Positions 1 through 8,615 of a DNA stretch of 64,000 bases are shown one piece after another (the first letter of the stretch is position 1; every line of letters starts with the position of its first letter). Position numbers and translations under genes: made by a program. Source of the DNA: Pyrinomonadaceae bacterium (GTDB lineage: Bacteria > Acidobacteriota > Blastocatellia > Pyrinomonadales > Pyrinomonadaceae); NCBI GenBank assembly GCA_030841105.1, contig JAVEDE010000123.1, forward strand, positions 30,681 through 94,680, written 5' to 3'. The notes beneath the pieces are model-generated. The model had not been told where the DNA came from, searched no databases, and worked only from the letters and a program-made list of their open reading frames with translations.

Positions 1-181
1 GCGCGTGCGCGTGGAGCGTTTCGAGGGCGAGGAGCGCACGCTGCACATCGCGGTTGACGCCGACCTCGTGACCGACACCGTGATCGAGGTGCGTTCGCAC
101 TCGGAGCACAGTTCGTCGGCCGAGCCGATCACGTTCCCCGTCGTCCTGTTTAGTAGAACCGGAGTTCTGGAAGTGGACTAG
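1..181 (+). CDS. tssE: TssE-like baseplate protein (gp25 family), C-terminal end only
   Basis: An open frame enters from the left edge and ends at TAG 179-181, giving about 59 residues. It reads as a run of alternating beta-strand residues ending TGVLEVD, which fits the C-terminus of the gp25/TssE baseplate subunit (usually about 140-170 aa). TssE forms the T6SS baseplate wedge with TssF and TssG. The assignment rests on this partial match and on position: tssF starts 1 bp after the stop, and tssE-tssF-tssG is the usual gene order. The N-terminal part, with the family's characteristic residues, lies outside the window. Confidence 0.6.
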   Translation, partial: RVRVERFEGEERTLHIAVDADLVTDTVIEVRSHSEHSSSAEPITFPVVLFSRTGVLEVD

Positions 182-182
182 C

Positions 183-2066
183 ATGAGTGAGAGAGAAGAG
201 TTACTGCAATTCTACCGCGACGAGTTGACCTACCTGCGCCGGATGGGGCGCGAGTTCAAGGCGCTGCACCCGAAGATGGCCGCGCGCCTCGAACTGAGCG
301 ACGACGAGTGCGCCGACCCGCACGTCGAGCGTTTGATCGAATCCTTCGCCTTCCTCACGGCGCGCCTCCAACTTCACCTGCGCGACGAGTTCCCTGAGAT
401 CACGACCGCGCTGCTCGGCACGCTCTACCCGCAGTTGAGCAACCCCGTCCCGGCGATGGGGATCGTCCAGTTCAAAGTTGACCCGGAGCAGGGGAAGCCG
501 ACGACGGGCAAGGAAATTTTGCCGCTCAGTTCGCTCTTCATAGACACGCCGCAAAAGTTGACGTGCCGCTTCCGCACCTGTTACCCCGTCATGCTGTGGC
601 CGCTCGAAGTCACGTCCGCACGCATGGTTGACCCGGCGGAAGTGGACTTCCTCTCCACGGAAACAGACGTGGCGGCAGTCCTGCGCGTGGAGTTGGGCTG
701 CATCCCCAGGGGCAAAGTTAAAGAGTTGCCGCTCGACCGCCTGCGCTTTCACCTGAACGACGACGCCACGCTCGTCAGCACGCTCTACGAGTTACTGTTC
801 TGCCGCGTCAGCAAGGTGGCGGTGCGGCACGGCACGGGCGACAATGAGAAGCCGATCTATTTGAAGCCCAACTCGATCAGGCCGGTCGGCTTCGGCCTCG
901 ATGAAGAGGTGCTGCCCTACCCGCCGACCGCTCACCCCGGCTACAGGCTCTTGCAGGAATACTTCACCTTCCCCCAGAAGTATCATTTTTTCGACCTCGA
1001 AAATTTGCCCCACATCGGCGCGACCGGCAAACTTGAGTTGTACTTCCTGTTCACCGAGCGACCCCCGACGAAACTGGCGATCAGCGCAGAGACCTTCCGC
1101 CTCGGCTGCACCCCTGTGATCAACCTCTTCGACAAGACGACCGAGCCGATTCGTCTCGACCACCGGAGTCTGGAGTACCCGCTCGTCCCCGATAAGCGGC
1201 GCGAGAGCACGACGGAGATTCATTCGATCAAGTCGGTCTCGGCCGCCTCCGATCTCAACAAGCCGATCCAGAAGTTCGAGCCGTTCTATTCGTATAACCA
1301 CTTCATGGACGTGACGAAGCACCGTGCGTTCTGGCACGCCGCCCGTCGCGCCTCGCAACGCAGAGACATTCCCGGCACGGAGATGTACCTCTCGTTTCTG
1401 GATCGCAACTTCAAGCCCACCGACGCGCCCGCGCAGACCGTCTACGCGCACACGCTCTGCACCAACCGCTTCCTGACCCGAACGCTGCCGGAGAACGCCT
1501 CGCCGCTCTACCTCGAAGACGCCCTGCCCGGCTACGTCATCTCGCTCGTCGGGCGTCCGACGCGCCCGCTCCCCCCGCGGCTCGGCGGGGCGACCGCGTG
1601 GCGGCTCGTCTCACACCTCTCGCTCAACCACCTCTCGCTGTCCGAGGGGAGCGACAGCCTCAACGCCCTGCGCGAAATACTCGGCCTCTACAGCGTCTCC
1701 GACCGCCCCTCGACGCACGCGCAGATCATGGGCATCACGCAGATGGTGATCGCGAAGAAAAGCATGTACGTCGGCGAAGCGGCGTGGAAAGGATTCTGCC
1801 GGGGCACGTCCGTCACGCTCACTTTCGACGAAGCGTTGTACCGCGGCACGAGTGCCTATCTGCTCGGCGCAGTTCTCAGCCACTTCTTCGGCCTGTACAC
1901 CGCCGTCAACTCCTTCACCCAACTCACCATCAAGAAGAGCGCGCAGCCGGAAGAGAATTGGAAGCAGTGGGAGCCGAGAGCCGGGGCGGAAGCCGTCGCG
2001 GGCAAACAACTCGAAGGAAGATGGAAACAATGGGAGCCTATGGCTGGGGAAAAAAGAGTTCTGTAA
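183..2066 (+). CDS. tssF: T6SS baseplate subunit TssF (ImpG/VasA family)
   Basis: TssF is the large baseplate wedge subunit; in known systems two TssF pair with one TssG and contact the VgrG hub. The 627-aa product has the family's N-terminus (FYRDELTYLRRMGREF followed by HPKMAARLEL, residues 10-37) and the usual length of about 600 aa. The ATG lies 1 bp after the tssE stop, so the two are probably translationally coupled. The last 45 residues contain a near-duplicate WKQWEPRAG / WKQWEPMAG, produced by an imperfect DNA repeat that includes the start region of the next gene. The C-terminal 46 bp overlap tssG. Family assignment is firm. Confidence 0.93.
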   Translation: MSEREELLQFYRDELTYLRRMGREFKALHPKMAARLELSDDECADPHVERLIESFAFLTARLQLHLRDEFPEITTALLGTLYPQLSNPVPAMGIVQFKVDPEQGKPTTGKEILPLSSLFIDTPQKLTCRFRTCYPVMLWPLEVTSARMVDPAEVDFLSTETDVAAVLRVELGCIPRGKVKELPLDRLRFHLNDDATLVSTLYELLFCRVSKVAVRHGTGDNEKPIYLKPNSIRPVGFGLDEEVLPYPPTAHPGYRLLQEYFTFPQKYHFFDLENLPHIGATGKLELYFLFTERPPTKLAISAETFRLGCTPVINLFDKTTEPIRLDHRSLEYPLVPDKRRESTTEIHSIKSVSAASDLNKPIQKFEPFYSYNHFMDVTKHRAFWHAARRASQRRDIPGTEMYLSFLDRNFKPTDAPAQTVYAHTLCTNRFLTRTLPENASPLYLEDALPGYVISLVGRPTRPLPPRLGGATAWRLVSHLSLNHLSLSEGSDSLNALREILGLYSVSDRPSTHAQIMGITQMVIAKKSMYVGEAAWKGFCRGTSVTLTFDEALYRGTSAYLLGAVLSHFFGLYTAVNSFTQLTIKKSAQPEENWKQWEPRAGAEAVAGKQLEGRWKQWEPMAGEKRVL

Positions 2067-3706
2067 TCGAGTGGCTCTTCGCGGAAGGCTACCGCTTCGA
2101 TTTTTTTCAGGCGGTCAGACTGCTGGAGATACTCAACTCGCCGCTGAAGCCGTCGCGCGTGGGCGACTACTGGCCGGAGGGCGCGCCGCGCTTCAACGAC
2201 GAGGAGTTCATGTTGAAGGACTTCGTGCGCTTCAAGTCGGCGGTGAGTTTGAACTTCCCCGGCAGCGACGTGGCCGACGTGCAACTCAAGGGCGAGCCGG
2301 AGGGGACAAACTTACCCGAAGCCGCCGACGAATTGAACCGCCACACGATCCACAAGATTTACAAGCGGACGTTCGAGGCGCACCGGCCGCGCGGGCAGCG
2401 GCCGCTCGCCGAGATCACCGTCAACCTGATGGGGCTAGCGGGCGCGCTCGGCCCGCTCGACATGCCCACCACCGAACTGATCATCGAGCGCATCGCCAAG
2501 CAAGACACCGCGCTCAAAGATTTTCTCGACATCTTCAACCACCGGCTCATCTCGCTCCTGTACCGGATCAGGAAGCTGCACCGCGTCGGCATGGAGGTGG
2601 AGTCTCCGGGGCAGGATAAAATCTCCGACTACCTGTTCGCCGTCATCGGTCTGGGCACGCCCGGCCTGCGCGGGCGCATGCAGGTGCAAGACCGTTCCTT
2701 GCTCCACTACGCCGGGCTGCTCGGTCAACAGCCGCGCTCGCTCGTCGGCCTCGAACTCATCCTCGCGGATTATTTTCAGGTCAAGGTCAAAGGCCATCAG
2801 TTCGTCGGGCGTTGGTGCGAACTGGACGAGGAGCAGTGGACGAGGATCGGCCGCACGGGGCAGAACCAGACATTGGGGCGCGACGCGGTGGTGCTCGGCA
2901 CGCGCGTCTGGGATAGTCAGGCGAAAATCGAACTCCGGCTCGGCCCGATGTCGCTCGCGCAGTTCATCGAATTGCTCCCGACGGGTTGGGGCTTCCTGTC
3001 GCTCTGCGACCTCACGCGTTTTTATCTGGGCGACACGCTGGACGTCAGTTTTCGTCTGATCTTGAAGAGCGGGGAAGTGCCGCCGCCGTTCCTCGGCATG
3101 AGGGACACGCCGCGCCTCGGCTGGACTTCGTGGCTGTGGAATCCGTGGCTCACGGACACTCCTTCGAGCTTCGCCCCGGCGCGTTTGCACGGGGCGGCGC
3201 AGTACGCCGGGCAGGCGGAGGAGGAAGAGGCCGGAGAGGACGCGGAGGTGGTGATCGAACTCCGCCCGCCGCGCTCGGAATTTCGTTCGGAGCAATTCCC
3301 GCTCCTCTTCCGCCTGCCGCCCCTGCAACTGTCGCAGTTGATCGGCAGGATGAGGGAGCAATGCTTCCGGCCACACTCGACCATCGTGAGCGAGGGCGAG
3401 CCGGGCAACAGCATGTTTGCGATTCGCCACGGGCGCGTGCGGATGATGCGCCGCGAGGAGAACGGGAAACAGACGACGCTCGGCATCCTCGGCGAGGGAG
3501 ATTGTTTCGGAGAGACGACGCTCCTCATCGGCAAACACCGCGAGGCGACCGTCGTCGCCCTTGAGGACTGCACCGTGCTCGAACTCGACAAGAAAGAGTT
3601 ACAAAAGTTCGCTGATGAGAACCCGCGCTGGAAAAAAACCTGGAAGGCTTACCGCTACGGCCAGTTCGTCGAACCGCGCGCGGCGGGCAAAGAATTTTTC
3701 ATGTGA
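2021..3706 (+). CDS. tssG: TssG baseplate subunit fused to a C-terminal cyclic-nucleotide-binding domain
   Basis: The 561-aa product begins with a TssG/ImpH-type region (EGYRFDFFQAVRLLEIL near residues 20-36; residues 1 to about 340), the baseplate wedge partner of TssF. Ordinary TssG is about 330-350 aa. Here an acidic linker leads to a Crp/PKA-type cNMP-binding domain at about residues 430-545. It has the phosphate-binding cassette pattern FGETTLL, then HREATVVA, so the Glu and Arg that contact the ligand in this fold are both present. There is no helix-turn-helix after it. ATG 2021 overlaps tssF; ATG 2030, in the same frame, has better spacing from the AAGGA at 2014-2018 and may be the true start. 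The TssG assignment is good and the cNBD is clear. Confidence 0.87.
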   Translation: METMGAYGWGKKSSVIEWLFAEGYRFDFFQAVRLLEILNSPLKPSRVGDYWPEGAPRFNDEEFMLKDFVRFKSAVSLNFPGSDVADVQLKGEPEGTNLPEAADELNRHTIHKIYKRTFEAHRPRGQRPLAEITVNLMGLAGALGPLDMPTTELIIERIAKQDTALKDFLDIFNHRLISLLYRIRKLHRVGMEVESPGQDKISDYLFAVIGLGTPGLRGRMQVQDRSLLHYAGLLGQQPRSLVGLELILADYFQVKVKGHQFVGRWCELDEEQWTRIGRTGQNQTLGRDAVVLGTRVWDSQAKIELRLGPMSLAQFIELLPTGWGFLSLCDLTRFYLGDTLDVSFRLILKSGEVPPPFLGMRDTPRLGWTSWLWNPWLTDTPSSFAPARLHGAAQYAGQAEEEEAGEDAEVVIELRPPRSEFRSEQFPLLFRLPPLQLSQLIGRMREQCFRPHSTIVSEGEPGNSMFAIRHGRVRMMRREENGKQTTLGILGEGDCFGETTLLIGKHREATVVALEDCTVLELDKKELQKFADENPRWKKTWKAYRYGQFVEPRAAGKEFFM

Positions 3707-3765
3707 TCGCGCCGAGACACGCCGTTGCCGTGTGACGCCCGGCGCGTCAGGACAGAGAGACAGAC

Positions 3766-5610
3766 ATGAGTTCCACCTATACCCAAGACACCGTTCGCCT
3801 CAAGCTGACAACCCCGCTCGGAGCGAATAAACTTTTGCTGCGGTCGTTCGACGGCGACGAGCAGATGTCGGGCTTGTTCCACTTCCTGCTGGAGATGGTT
3901 TCCGAAGATCGCAACCTCGATTTCAGCGCCATCGTCGGCAAGAACATCACCATCACACTCCTCCTCAACGACGGCGGGAAGCACTACTTTAACGGCGTCG
4001 TCTCGCGCTTCATGCAGGCGGAGAGCAACGTCCGGCTCACCACCTACTCGGCGGAAATCCGCCCGTGGCTGTGGCTTCTCACCAAGACCAAAGATTGTCG
4101 CATCTTCCAGAACAAGACCGTCCCGCAGATCATCAAATGCGTCTTCGACGATCTCGGCTTCGCCGATTACCGCGACGACTTGAAGGACACTTACCCGACG
4201 CTCGACTACTGCGTCCAGTATGACGAAAGCGCGTTCAACTTCGTCTCGCGTCTGATGGAGGATGTCGGCATCTTCTACTTCTTCGAGCACACAGAGGACA
4301 AGCACACGCTCGTCCTCGGCGACGACGCCGACGCGCACAAGCCCTGCCCCGGCTTGAAGGCCGCGCGTTACCAGCAGGCGAGCATCGTCGCCACGGACGA
4401 TCAGGTCGTCACGCGCTGCACCATCGAGGAGCAGGTCGTGACGAGCAAGTATGCCCACGACGATTTTAATTTCGAGACCCCGCGCACAGACCTGATGGTC
4501 GAAGTGACGGGCGCGGGCAGCGACATGAGAATCTACGAATACCCCGGCGGCTTTCTCGAAAAGGACAAGGGCGAGAGCCGCGCCAATTTGCGCCTGGAGG
4601 CGTGCGAGCAGCCCGCGAGCGTGATGCGCGGCGAAGGCTTCGTGCGGGCGTTCGCCGCGGGCTTCAAGTTCGATCTCAAAAATCATTACCGCGCCGACGC
4701 CAACAAGAGTTACGTCCTCAGTCGCGTGGCGCACGCCGCGACGCAGGAGAGTTACACCAACTCGTTCGAGGCTTTCCCCGCCACTGTCCCGTTTCGCCCG
4801 CAGCGCGCGACGCCCAAGCCGCGCATCGTCGGCACGCAGACCGCCATCGTCGTCGGCAAGTCGGGCGAGGAGATTTGGACGGATCAGTACGGCCGGATCA
4901 AGGTGCAGTTCCACTGGGATCAGCGGGGCAAGAACGACGAGAACAGTTCGTGCTGGATACGCGTTGACTACGGCTGGGCTGGTTCGCACTGGGGCGGCAT
5001 CTTTCTGCCGCGCATCGGGCAGGAGGTGATCGTCAGTTTCCTCGAAGGCGATCCGGATCGCCCGCTCGTCGTCGGCGCGGTCTACAACGCGCAGCAAGTC
5101 GTGCCCTACACGCTGCCCGACGAGCAGACCAAGAGCACCATTAAGAGCAACTCTTCAAAGGGCGGGCAAGGCTTCAACGAGATCCGTTTCGAGGACAAGG
5201 CCGACTCCGAAGAGATGTACTTCCACGCGCAGAAGGATCAACTGATCGAAGTGCTCAACGACCGGACGAAAAAAATCGGCCGCAACGAGACGAACACGAT
5301 CAAAGGCACGCGCCAGCAGACCGTCACCGGCGACGAGACGCACACGGACGAAGCGAACTTTACGCACAAGGTGACGGGCGACTACAAGCTCACCGTGTCG
5401 GGCAGCCTGACCATTGACGTGACGGGTTCGATCACGGTGAAGTCCGCCGCCTCCATCACACAGCAGGCGCAAATGTCCATCACCAACAAGGCCGGTACGT
5501 CTCTGACCAACGAGGCGCAAATGTCCATCACCAACAAGGGCAACGCGTCGAACACGGTCGAGAGCGGCGGCATCACGACGATCAAAGGCGCGCTGGTGAA
5601 GATCAACTAG
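3766..5610 (+). CDS. vgrG: VgrG/Tss I spike tip protein
   Basis: VgrG trimerises to form the T6SS puncturing tip and carries PAAR proteins and effectors. The 614-aa protein has a gp27-like region (about 1-340), the gp5 OB-fold (about 360-440, with DQYGRIKVQFHWD and IGQEVIVSFLEGDPDRP) and a repetitive beta-helix tail with several TGDE/TGDYK/TGSIT and AQMSITNK units. No extra C-terminal enzymatic domain follows the spike, so this is a structural rather than an 'evolved' VgrG. It lies 59 bp after tssG, with the MORN and PAAR-like genes directly downstream, as in many vgrG islands. Confidence 0.95.
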   Translation: MSSTYTQDTVRLKLTTPLGANKLLLRSFDGDEQMSGLFHFLLEMVSEDRNLDFSAIVGKNITITLLLNDGGKHYFNGVVSRFMQAESNVRLTTYSAEIRPWLWLLTKTKDCRIFQNKTVPQIIKCVFDDLGFADYRDDLKDTYPTLDYCVQYDESAFNFVSRLMEDVGIFYFFEHTEDKHTLVLGDDADAHKPCPGLKAARYQQASIVATDDQVVTRCTIEEQVVTSKYAHDDFNFETPRTDLMVEVTGAGSDMRIYEYPGGFLEKDKGESRANLRLEACEQPASVMRGEGFVRAFAAGFKFDLKNHYRADANKSYVLSRVAHAATQESYTNSFEAFPATVPFRPQRATPKPRIVGTQTAIVVGKSGEEIWTDQYGRIKVQFHWDQRGKNDENSSCWIRVDYGWAGSHWGGIFLPRIGQEVIVSFLEGDPDRPLVVGAVYNAQQVVPYTLPDEQTKSTIKSNSSKGGQGFNEIRFEDKADSEEMYFHAQKDQLIEVLNDRTKKIGRNETNTIKGTRQQTVTGDETHTDEANFTHKVTGDYKLTVSGSLTIDVTGSITVKSAASITQQAQMSITNKAGTSLTNEAQMSITNKGNASNTVESGGITTIKGALVKIN

Positions 5611-5660
5611 AAGAGCACAACGCGCGCGGAAGCGGGGCGCGCGTGTGCGGGGAGGCGACG

Positions 5661-6299
5661 ATGCCGGAGAGTGAGAAGCGCACGGAGTATCATGACAACG
5701 GGCAGTTGAAGGAAAGCTGCGTGCTCACGGACGGCCAACTCGACGGCGAGGTCGTCACCTACACGGAGGCGGGGCACGTCAAGCAGCGCGCGGCGTTCAA
5801 GGCGGGCAAGCTGGACGGCGACACACTCGTCTATGACGAGCAGGGATTGGTCGCGCAGCAAGTGGGTTTCAAGGACGGACTCCTCGACGGCCAGTTGATT
5901 CTCTACGCGGAGGGCAAAATTCAGGTCGCGATGTCGAACAAGGAAGGGCAGCAAGAGGGCGAGTCTCTGACTTACGACGAGAACGGGACGGTGATCCAGC
6001 GTTCGCAGTACAAGGGCGGAAAGTTGGAGGGCAAAAGCACGGCTTATGATCCGTTGGGAACAGTCGTCAAAGAGTCGCAGTTTCGTGAAGGCAAACTCGA
6101 AGGCACGACGGTCGCCTATTACCCGGACGGTAAAGTTCAAACGACGATGGAGTACAAAGCGAACAAACTTGATGGTGAGATGGTGAGTTACTCGCCGGAG
6201 GGCGAAGTCGTGTCGCGGGTTTTTTACAAAGAGGGAAAGCCTGCGCCCGCGCCGCTGCAGCCGCCGACTCCGCCGCCGACTCAAACCCGACCCCGTTGA
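5661..6299 (+). CDS. MORN-repeat protein in the vgrG island
   Basis: The 212-aa product is almost entirely about eight MORN_2-type repeats of roughly 23 residues (pattern G.LDGE...Y...G.V....Y..GK), ending in a short Pro-rich tail. There is no signal peptide. MORN_2 repeat proteins are frequent next to T6SS and polymorphic-toxin genes, where some act as immunity or adaptor proteins; here the role is inference only. ATG 5661 was chosen because GGGGAGG sits 5 bp upstream; an in-frame GTG at 5643 would add six residues. It sits between vgrG and the PAAR-like gene, so a chaperone or adaptor for spike loading is an alternative. Confidence 0.75.
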   Translation: MPESEKRTEYHDNGQLKESCVLTDGQLDGEVVTYTEAGHVKQRAAFKAGKLDGDTLVYDEQGLVAQQVGFKDGLLDGQLILYAEGKIQVAMSNKEGQQEGESLTYDENGTVIQRSQYKGGKLEGKSTAYDPLGTVVKESQFREGKLEGTTVAYYPDGKVQTTMEYKANKLDGEMVSYSPEGEVVSRVFYKEGKPAPAPLQPPTPPPTQTRPR

Positions 6300-6335
6300 C
6301 CGCGAGCGACGGGGCGAAAGGATGGTCTCTGAAGT

Positions 6336-6722
6336 ATGGGAATGCAGGTATGTCTGGGGGCGACGCTCCAATGCAGTTTCGGTGTAGCTCCGAGTTCGCT
6401 CGTGGTGCTGCCGCAGAACCGCGTGCTGACCGCCGTGCCCGACGCGAACATCATGGACAACAAGCCGATGGTAAACATTCTGCCCTTCGGCATGTGCAGT
6501 TCGCCGTCGAACCCGGCCGTGATCGCGGCGACGGCCGCCGCGCTCGGCGTGCTGACGCCGATGCCGTGCGTGCCCGTCACGCCCGCCCCGTGGGTTCCCG
6601 GTTCGCCCACCGTCCTCATCGCCAACATGCCCGCGCTCAACAACACTTCCAAACTCATGTGCATCTGGGGGGGCGTGATCCAGATCGTCGCGCCGGGGGA
6701 GACCACCGTGATGATCCCCTAG
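6336..6722 (+). CDS. PAAR-like spike protein (DUF4280 family)
   Basis: The 128-aa product has the DUF4280 layout: VCLGATLQCSFG near the N-terminus, then NILPFGMCSSPSNP, PMPCVPVT, a central W, and a closing MCIWGGVIQIV with PGETTVMI. Members sharpen the VgrG tip in place of, or in addition to, classical PAAR proteins. The conserved Cys residues are all present. It lies 36 bp after the MORN gene and is complete without any fused toxin, so cargo must be separate, which fits the effector-like genes downstream. Confidence 0.85.
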   Translation: MGMQVCLGATLQCSFGVAPSSLVVLPQNRVLTAVPDANIMDNKPMVNILPFGMCSSPSNPAVIAATAAALGVLTPMPCVPVTPAPWVPGSPTVLIANMPALNNTSKLMCIWGGVIQIVAPGETTVMIP

Positions 6723-6862
6723 AGTCGAACTCGTGTGTGGGAGGAGCGGGCGGGTGCTTAGAGTGAGAGCTTTGCCCGCCGCGTCCGTTGCCCGGCGACG
6801 CGGCGGAAGAAGTGGCGACGCGTTTCACCTCGCAAGGGAAGCGCGTCGTGAGGAGTTAACTT

Positions 6863-7567
6863 ATGACTTACGATTTCTCGTTCGATAAGAAGACCATCTC
6901 TCTGCTGTTGGGCGGCCTCGCGTTCGTGGGGGTGATGCTCTTCATCGCCGGTCTGCTCGTCGGCGCGAGTTGGACGCCGGAGACGCCCGCTGCTGCTCCG
7001 GCCACACTCGCGGGCGGTCAGCCCGCCGCCGCCGTAACGTCACCCGCCCCGGCGCAGACGGCCGCGGCGCTCCCGAATGATCCCGTCCTCAAAGGTGGAA
7101 CGGCCACACTGGACACGGCCGCACCCGGCGGCGCGGCCGACGCGCCCGGCGCAGCACCCACGGTTGCCAAGCAGGCACACAACGCCTTAGGGGCGGCCGG
7201 GAGCGCGGCAGCGGCGGGCGCATCCGGCGCGGGCGCACCGCCCCCCGGCAACGCCGACGACGTGCGGCTCATACAGGAAGCGCAGCCTTCCGGCGCGGCG
7301 GTCGGCGACGGCTCAGAGCAGCAGGCTTACTCCGTGCAGGTGGACGTGTTCGCGGATAAGAACGAGGCCACCCAACTTCTCCGGCACTTACAGAACAAGG
7401 GCTACGCGCCGGTCATCTTCGAGGCCAGCGACGAAGATCGCAAGATGAAGTATGCCGTCAGGGTCGGGGTTTACTCGAACAAGGCGGCGGCCGACCAGTT
7501 GGCCGCGACCATCGCGCGGCAGGAAAACAGGAAGACGGTCGTCGTGCGCCCGCTCGGGTCGCTCTAG
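6863..7567 (+). CDS. Single-pass membrane protein with C-terminal SPOR domain
   Basis: The 234-aa protein has one N-terminal membrane helix (about residues 12-34), a long Ala/Pro/Gly-rich linker (about 38-145) and a C-terminal SPOR domain (about 155-230; YSVQVDVF...LLRHLQNKGYAP...YAVRVGVYSNKAAADQL). SPOR domains bind denuded glycan strands of peptidoglycan, typically at septa. Topology is N-in with SPOR in the periplasm. GAGG about 7 bp before ATG 6863 supports the start. Its place between spike and cargo genes suggests it could anchor the injection apparatus to the cell wall, but it may simply be a neighbour. Confidence 0.85.
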   Translation: MTYDFSFDKKTISLLLGGLAFVGVMLFIAGLLVGASWTPETPAAAPATLAGGQPAAAVTSPAPAQTAAALPNDPVLKGGTATLDTAAPGGAADAPGAAPTVAKQAHNALGAAGSAAAAGASGAGAPPPGNADDVRLIQEAQPSGAAVGDGSEQQAYSVQVDVFADKNEATQLLRHLQNKGYAPVIFEASDEDRKMKYAVRVGVYSNKAAADQLAATIARQENRKTVVVRPLGSL

Positions 7568-7737
7568 CGTCACTCTAGCGGCGACGGTTTTTTTGCGCCG
7601 CGCGGGCAAGATCGGCGTAGTCATTCTCCGGCGAGTGGTGCTAAACTGTCCGGGTCTAACGTGAACTTCTCGAAGTTCCTCGCCTCTCAAAACTATCAAC
7701 CGATTGCTGCTGCAAGGCCGCAGGGAGAGTGTCAGTG

Positions 7738-8601
7738 ATGAACAAACCATCGCAGCTTCCCCGACAAACATCTGCCCGCCACGCCCCGGCGCAAGGGTCT
7801 GCCCGAAACGGCGGCGTCCGCCCGACTGTGCTGCAAGCGAAGCCGGGCGCGTCACGGCCAGAGAGTGCGGCACGCGTGAATGTCCGCACCCCGAACGCGC
7901 CTCCCGCTTACCGCCCGCAGCCGACGTCGCAGGCCGCGCAGGCGAAGCTGCACGCCGCCGCGCCTCAACCGGCGCGCGCGACGGTGGCGCGAACCGCCTC
8001 CCGCATCATTCAGGCGAACATCATCGGTGGGACGCAAGCCCTACAGGCGCGTCTCTCCCTCCTGTGCGCGCACGCCCAAACGCCGAACAACGCGCACGCA
8101 CGCTCGACCGCACAACGCAAAGCCGGGGCGAACGCGACGCCCGCGCCGCGCTCGCAGCGGCAGCCCGTTAAACTCCAAACCATCCAGCGCAAGAGCGGGC
8201 AGGGCGTTGACGCGTTTCAAGTGCCGTTGCAGGCCAAGAACGGCGGCCAGCCGATCCCGGATCAAGTCCGCGCCAAGATGGAGGCGGCCTTCGGCACGGA
8301 CTTCTCCGACGTGCGTATCCACGTCGGGCAAGAAGCGTCCTCCATCGGGGCTATCGCTTACACGTGGGGCACGAACATTCACTTCGCGCCCGGCCAGTAC
8401 AGCCCGCACACGATTCAGGGGCAGAAGTTGTTGGGGCATGAGTTGTGGCACGTCGTCCAGCAGAAGTCGGGGCGCGTGAGCAACCCGTTCGGTACGGGCG
8501 TGGCCGTCGTGCAGGATCACGCGCTCGAAGCCGAAGCCGACCGCATGGGCGTCAAGGCGGCGATGACCGCGCTGGTACAGAGGCCGGACGACAAACGGTA
8601 A
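7738..8601 (+). CDS. DUF4157 (HEXXH metallopeptidase-like) protein with Pro/Gln/Lys-rich N-terminus
   Basis: The 287-aa product has a low-complexity N-terminal half (to about 155) with PPAYRPQPTSQAAQAK and TIQRK-type motifs, then a DUF4157 domain (about 160-245) containing DFSDVRIHVG, GTNIHFAPGQY and the zincin motif HELWH (His234, Glu235, His238) followed by VVQQ. DUF4157 is strongly associated with extracellular contractile injection systems and polymorphic toxins. Zinc binding and peptidase activity are predicted, not shown. ATG 7738 is preferred over in-frame GTG 7729 because AGGGAG lies 10 bp upstream. It is the first of six genes sharing the same N-terminal repeat type. Confidence 0.85.
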   Translation: MNKPSQLPRQTSARHAPAQGSARNGGVRPTVLQAKPGASRPESAARVNVRTPNAPPAYRPQPTSQAAQAKLHAAAPQPARATVARTASRIIQANIIGGTQALQARLSLLCAHAQTPNNAHARSTAQRKAGANATPAPRSQRQPVKLQTIQRKSGQGVDAFQVPLQAKNGGQPIPDQVRAKMEAAFGTDFSDVRIHVGQEASSIGAIAYTWGTNIHFAPGQYSPHTIQGQKLLGHELWHVVQQKSGRVSNPFGTGVAVVQDHALEAEADRMGVKAAMTALVQRPDDKR

Positions 8602-8615
8602 AGGAGACGAACATC

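Noticed and set aside
3655..5097. 480-codon frame opposite vgrG
   Set aside because: Antisense to a clear VgrG; no family resemblance or ribosome-binding site.
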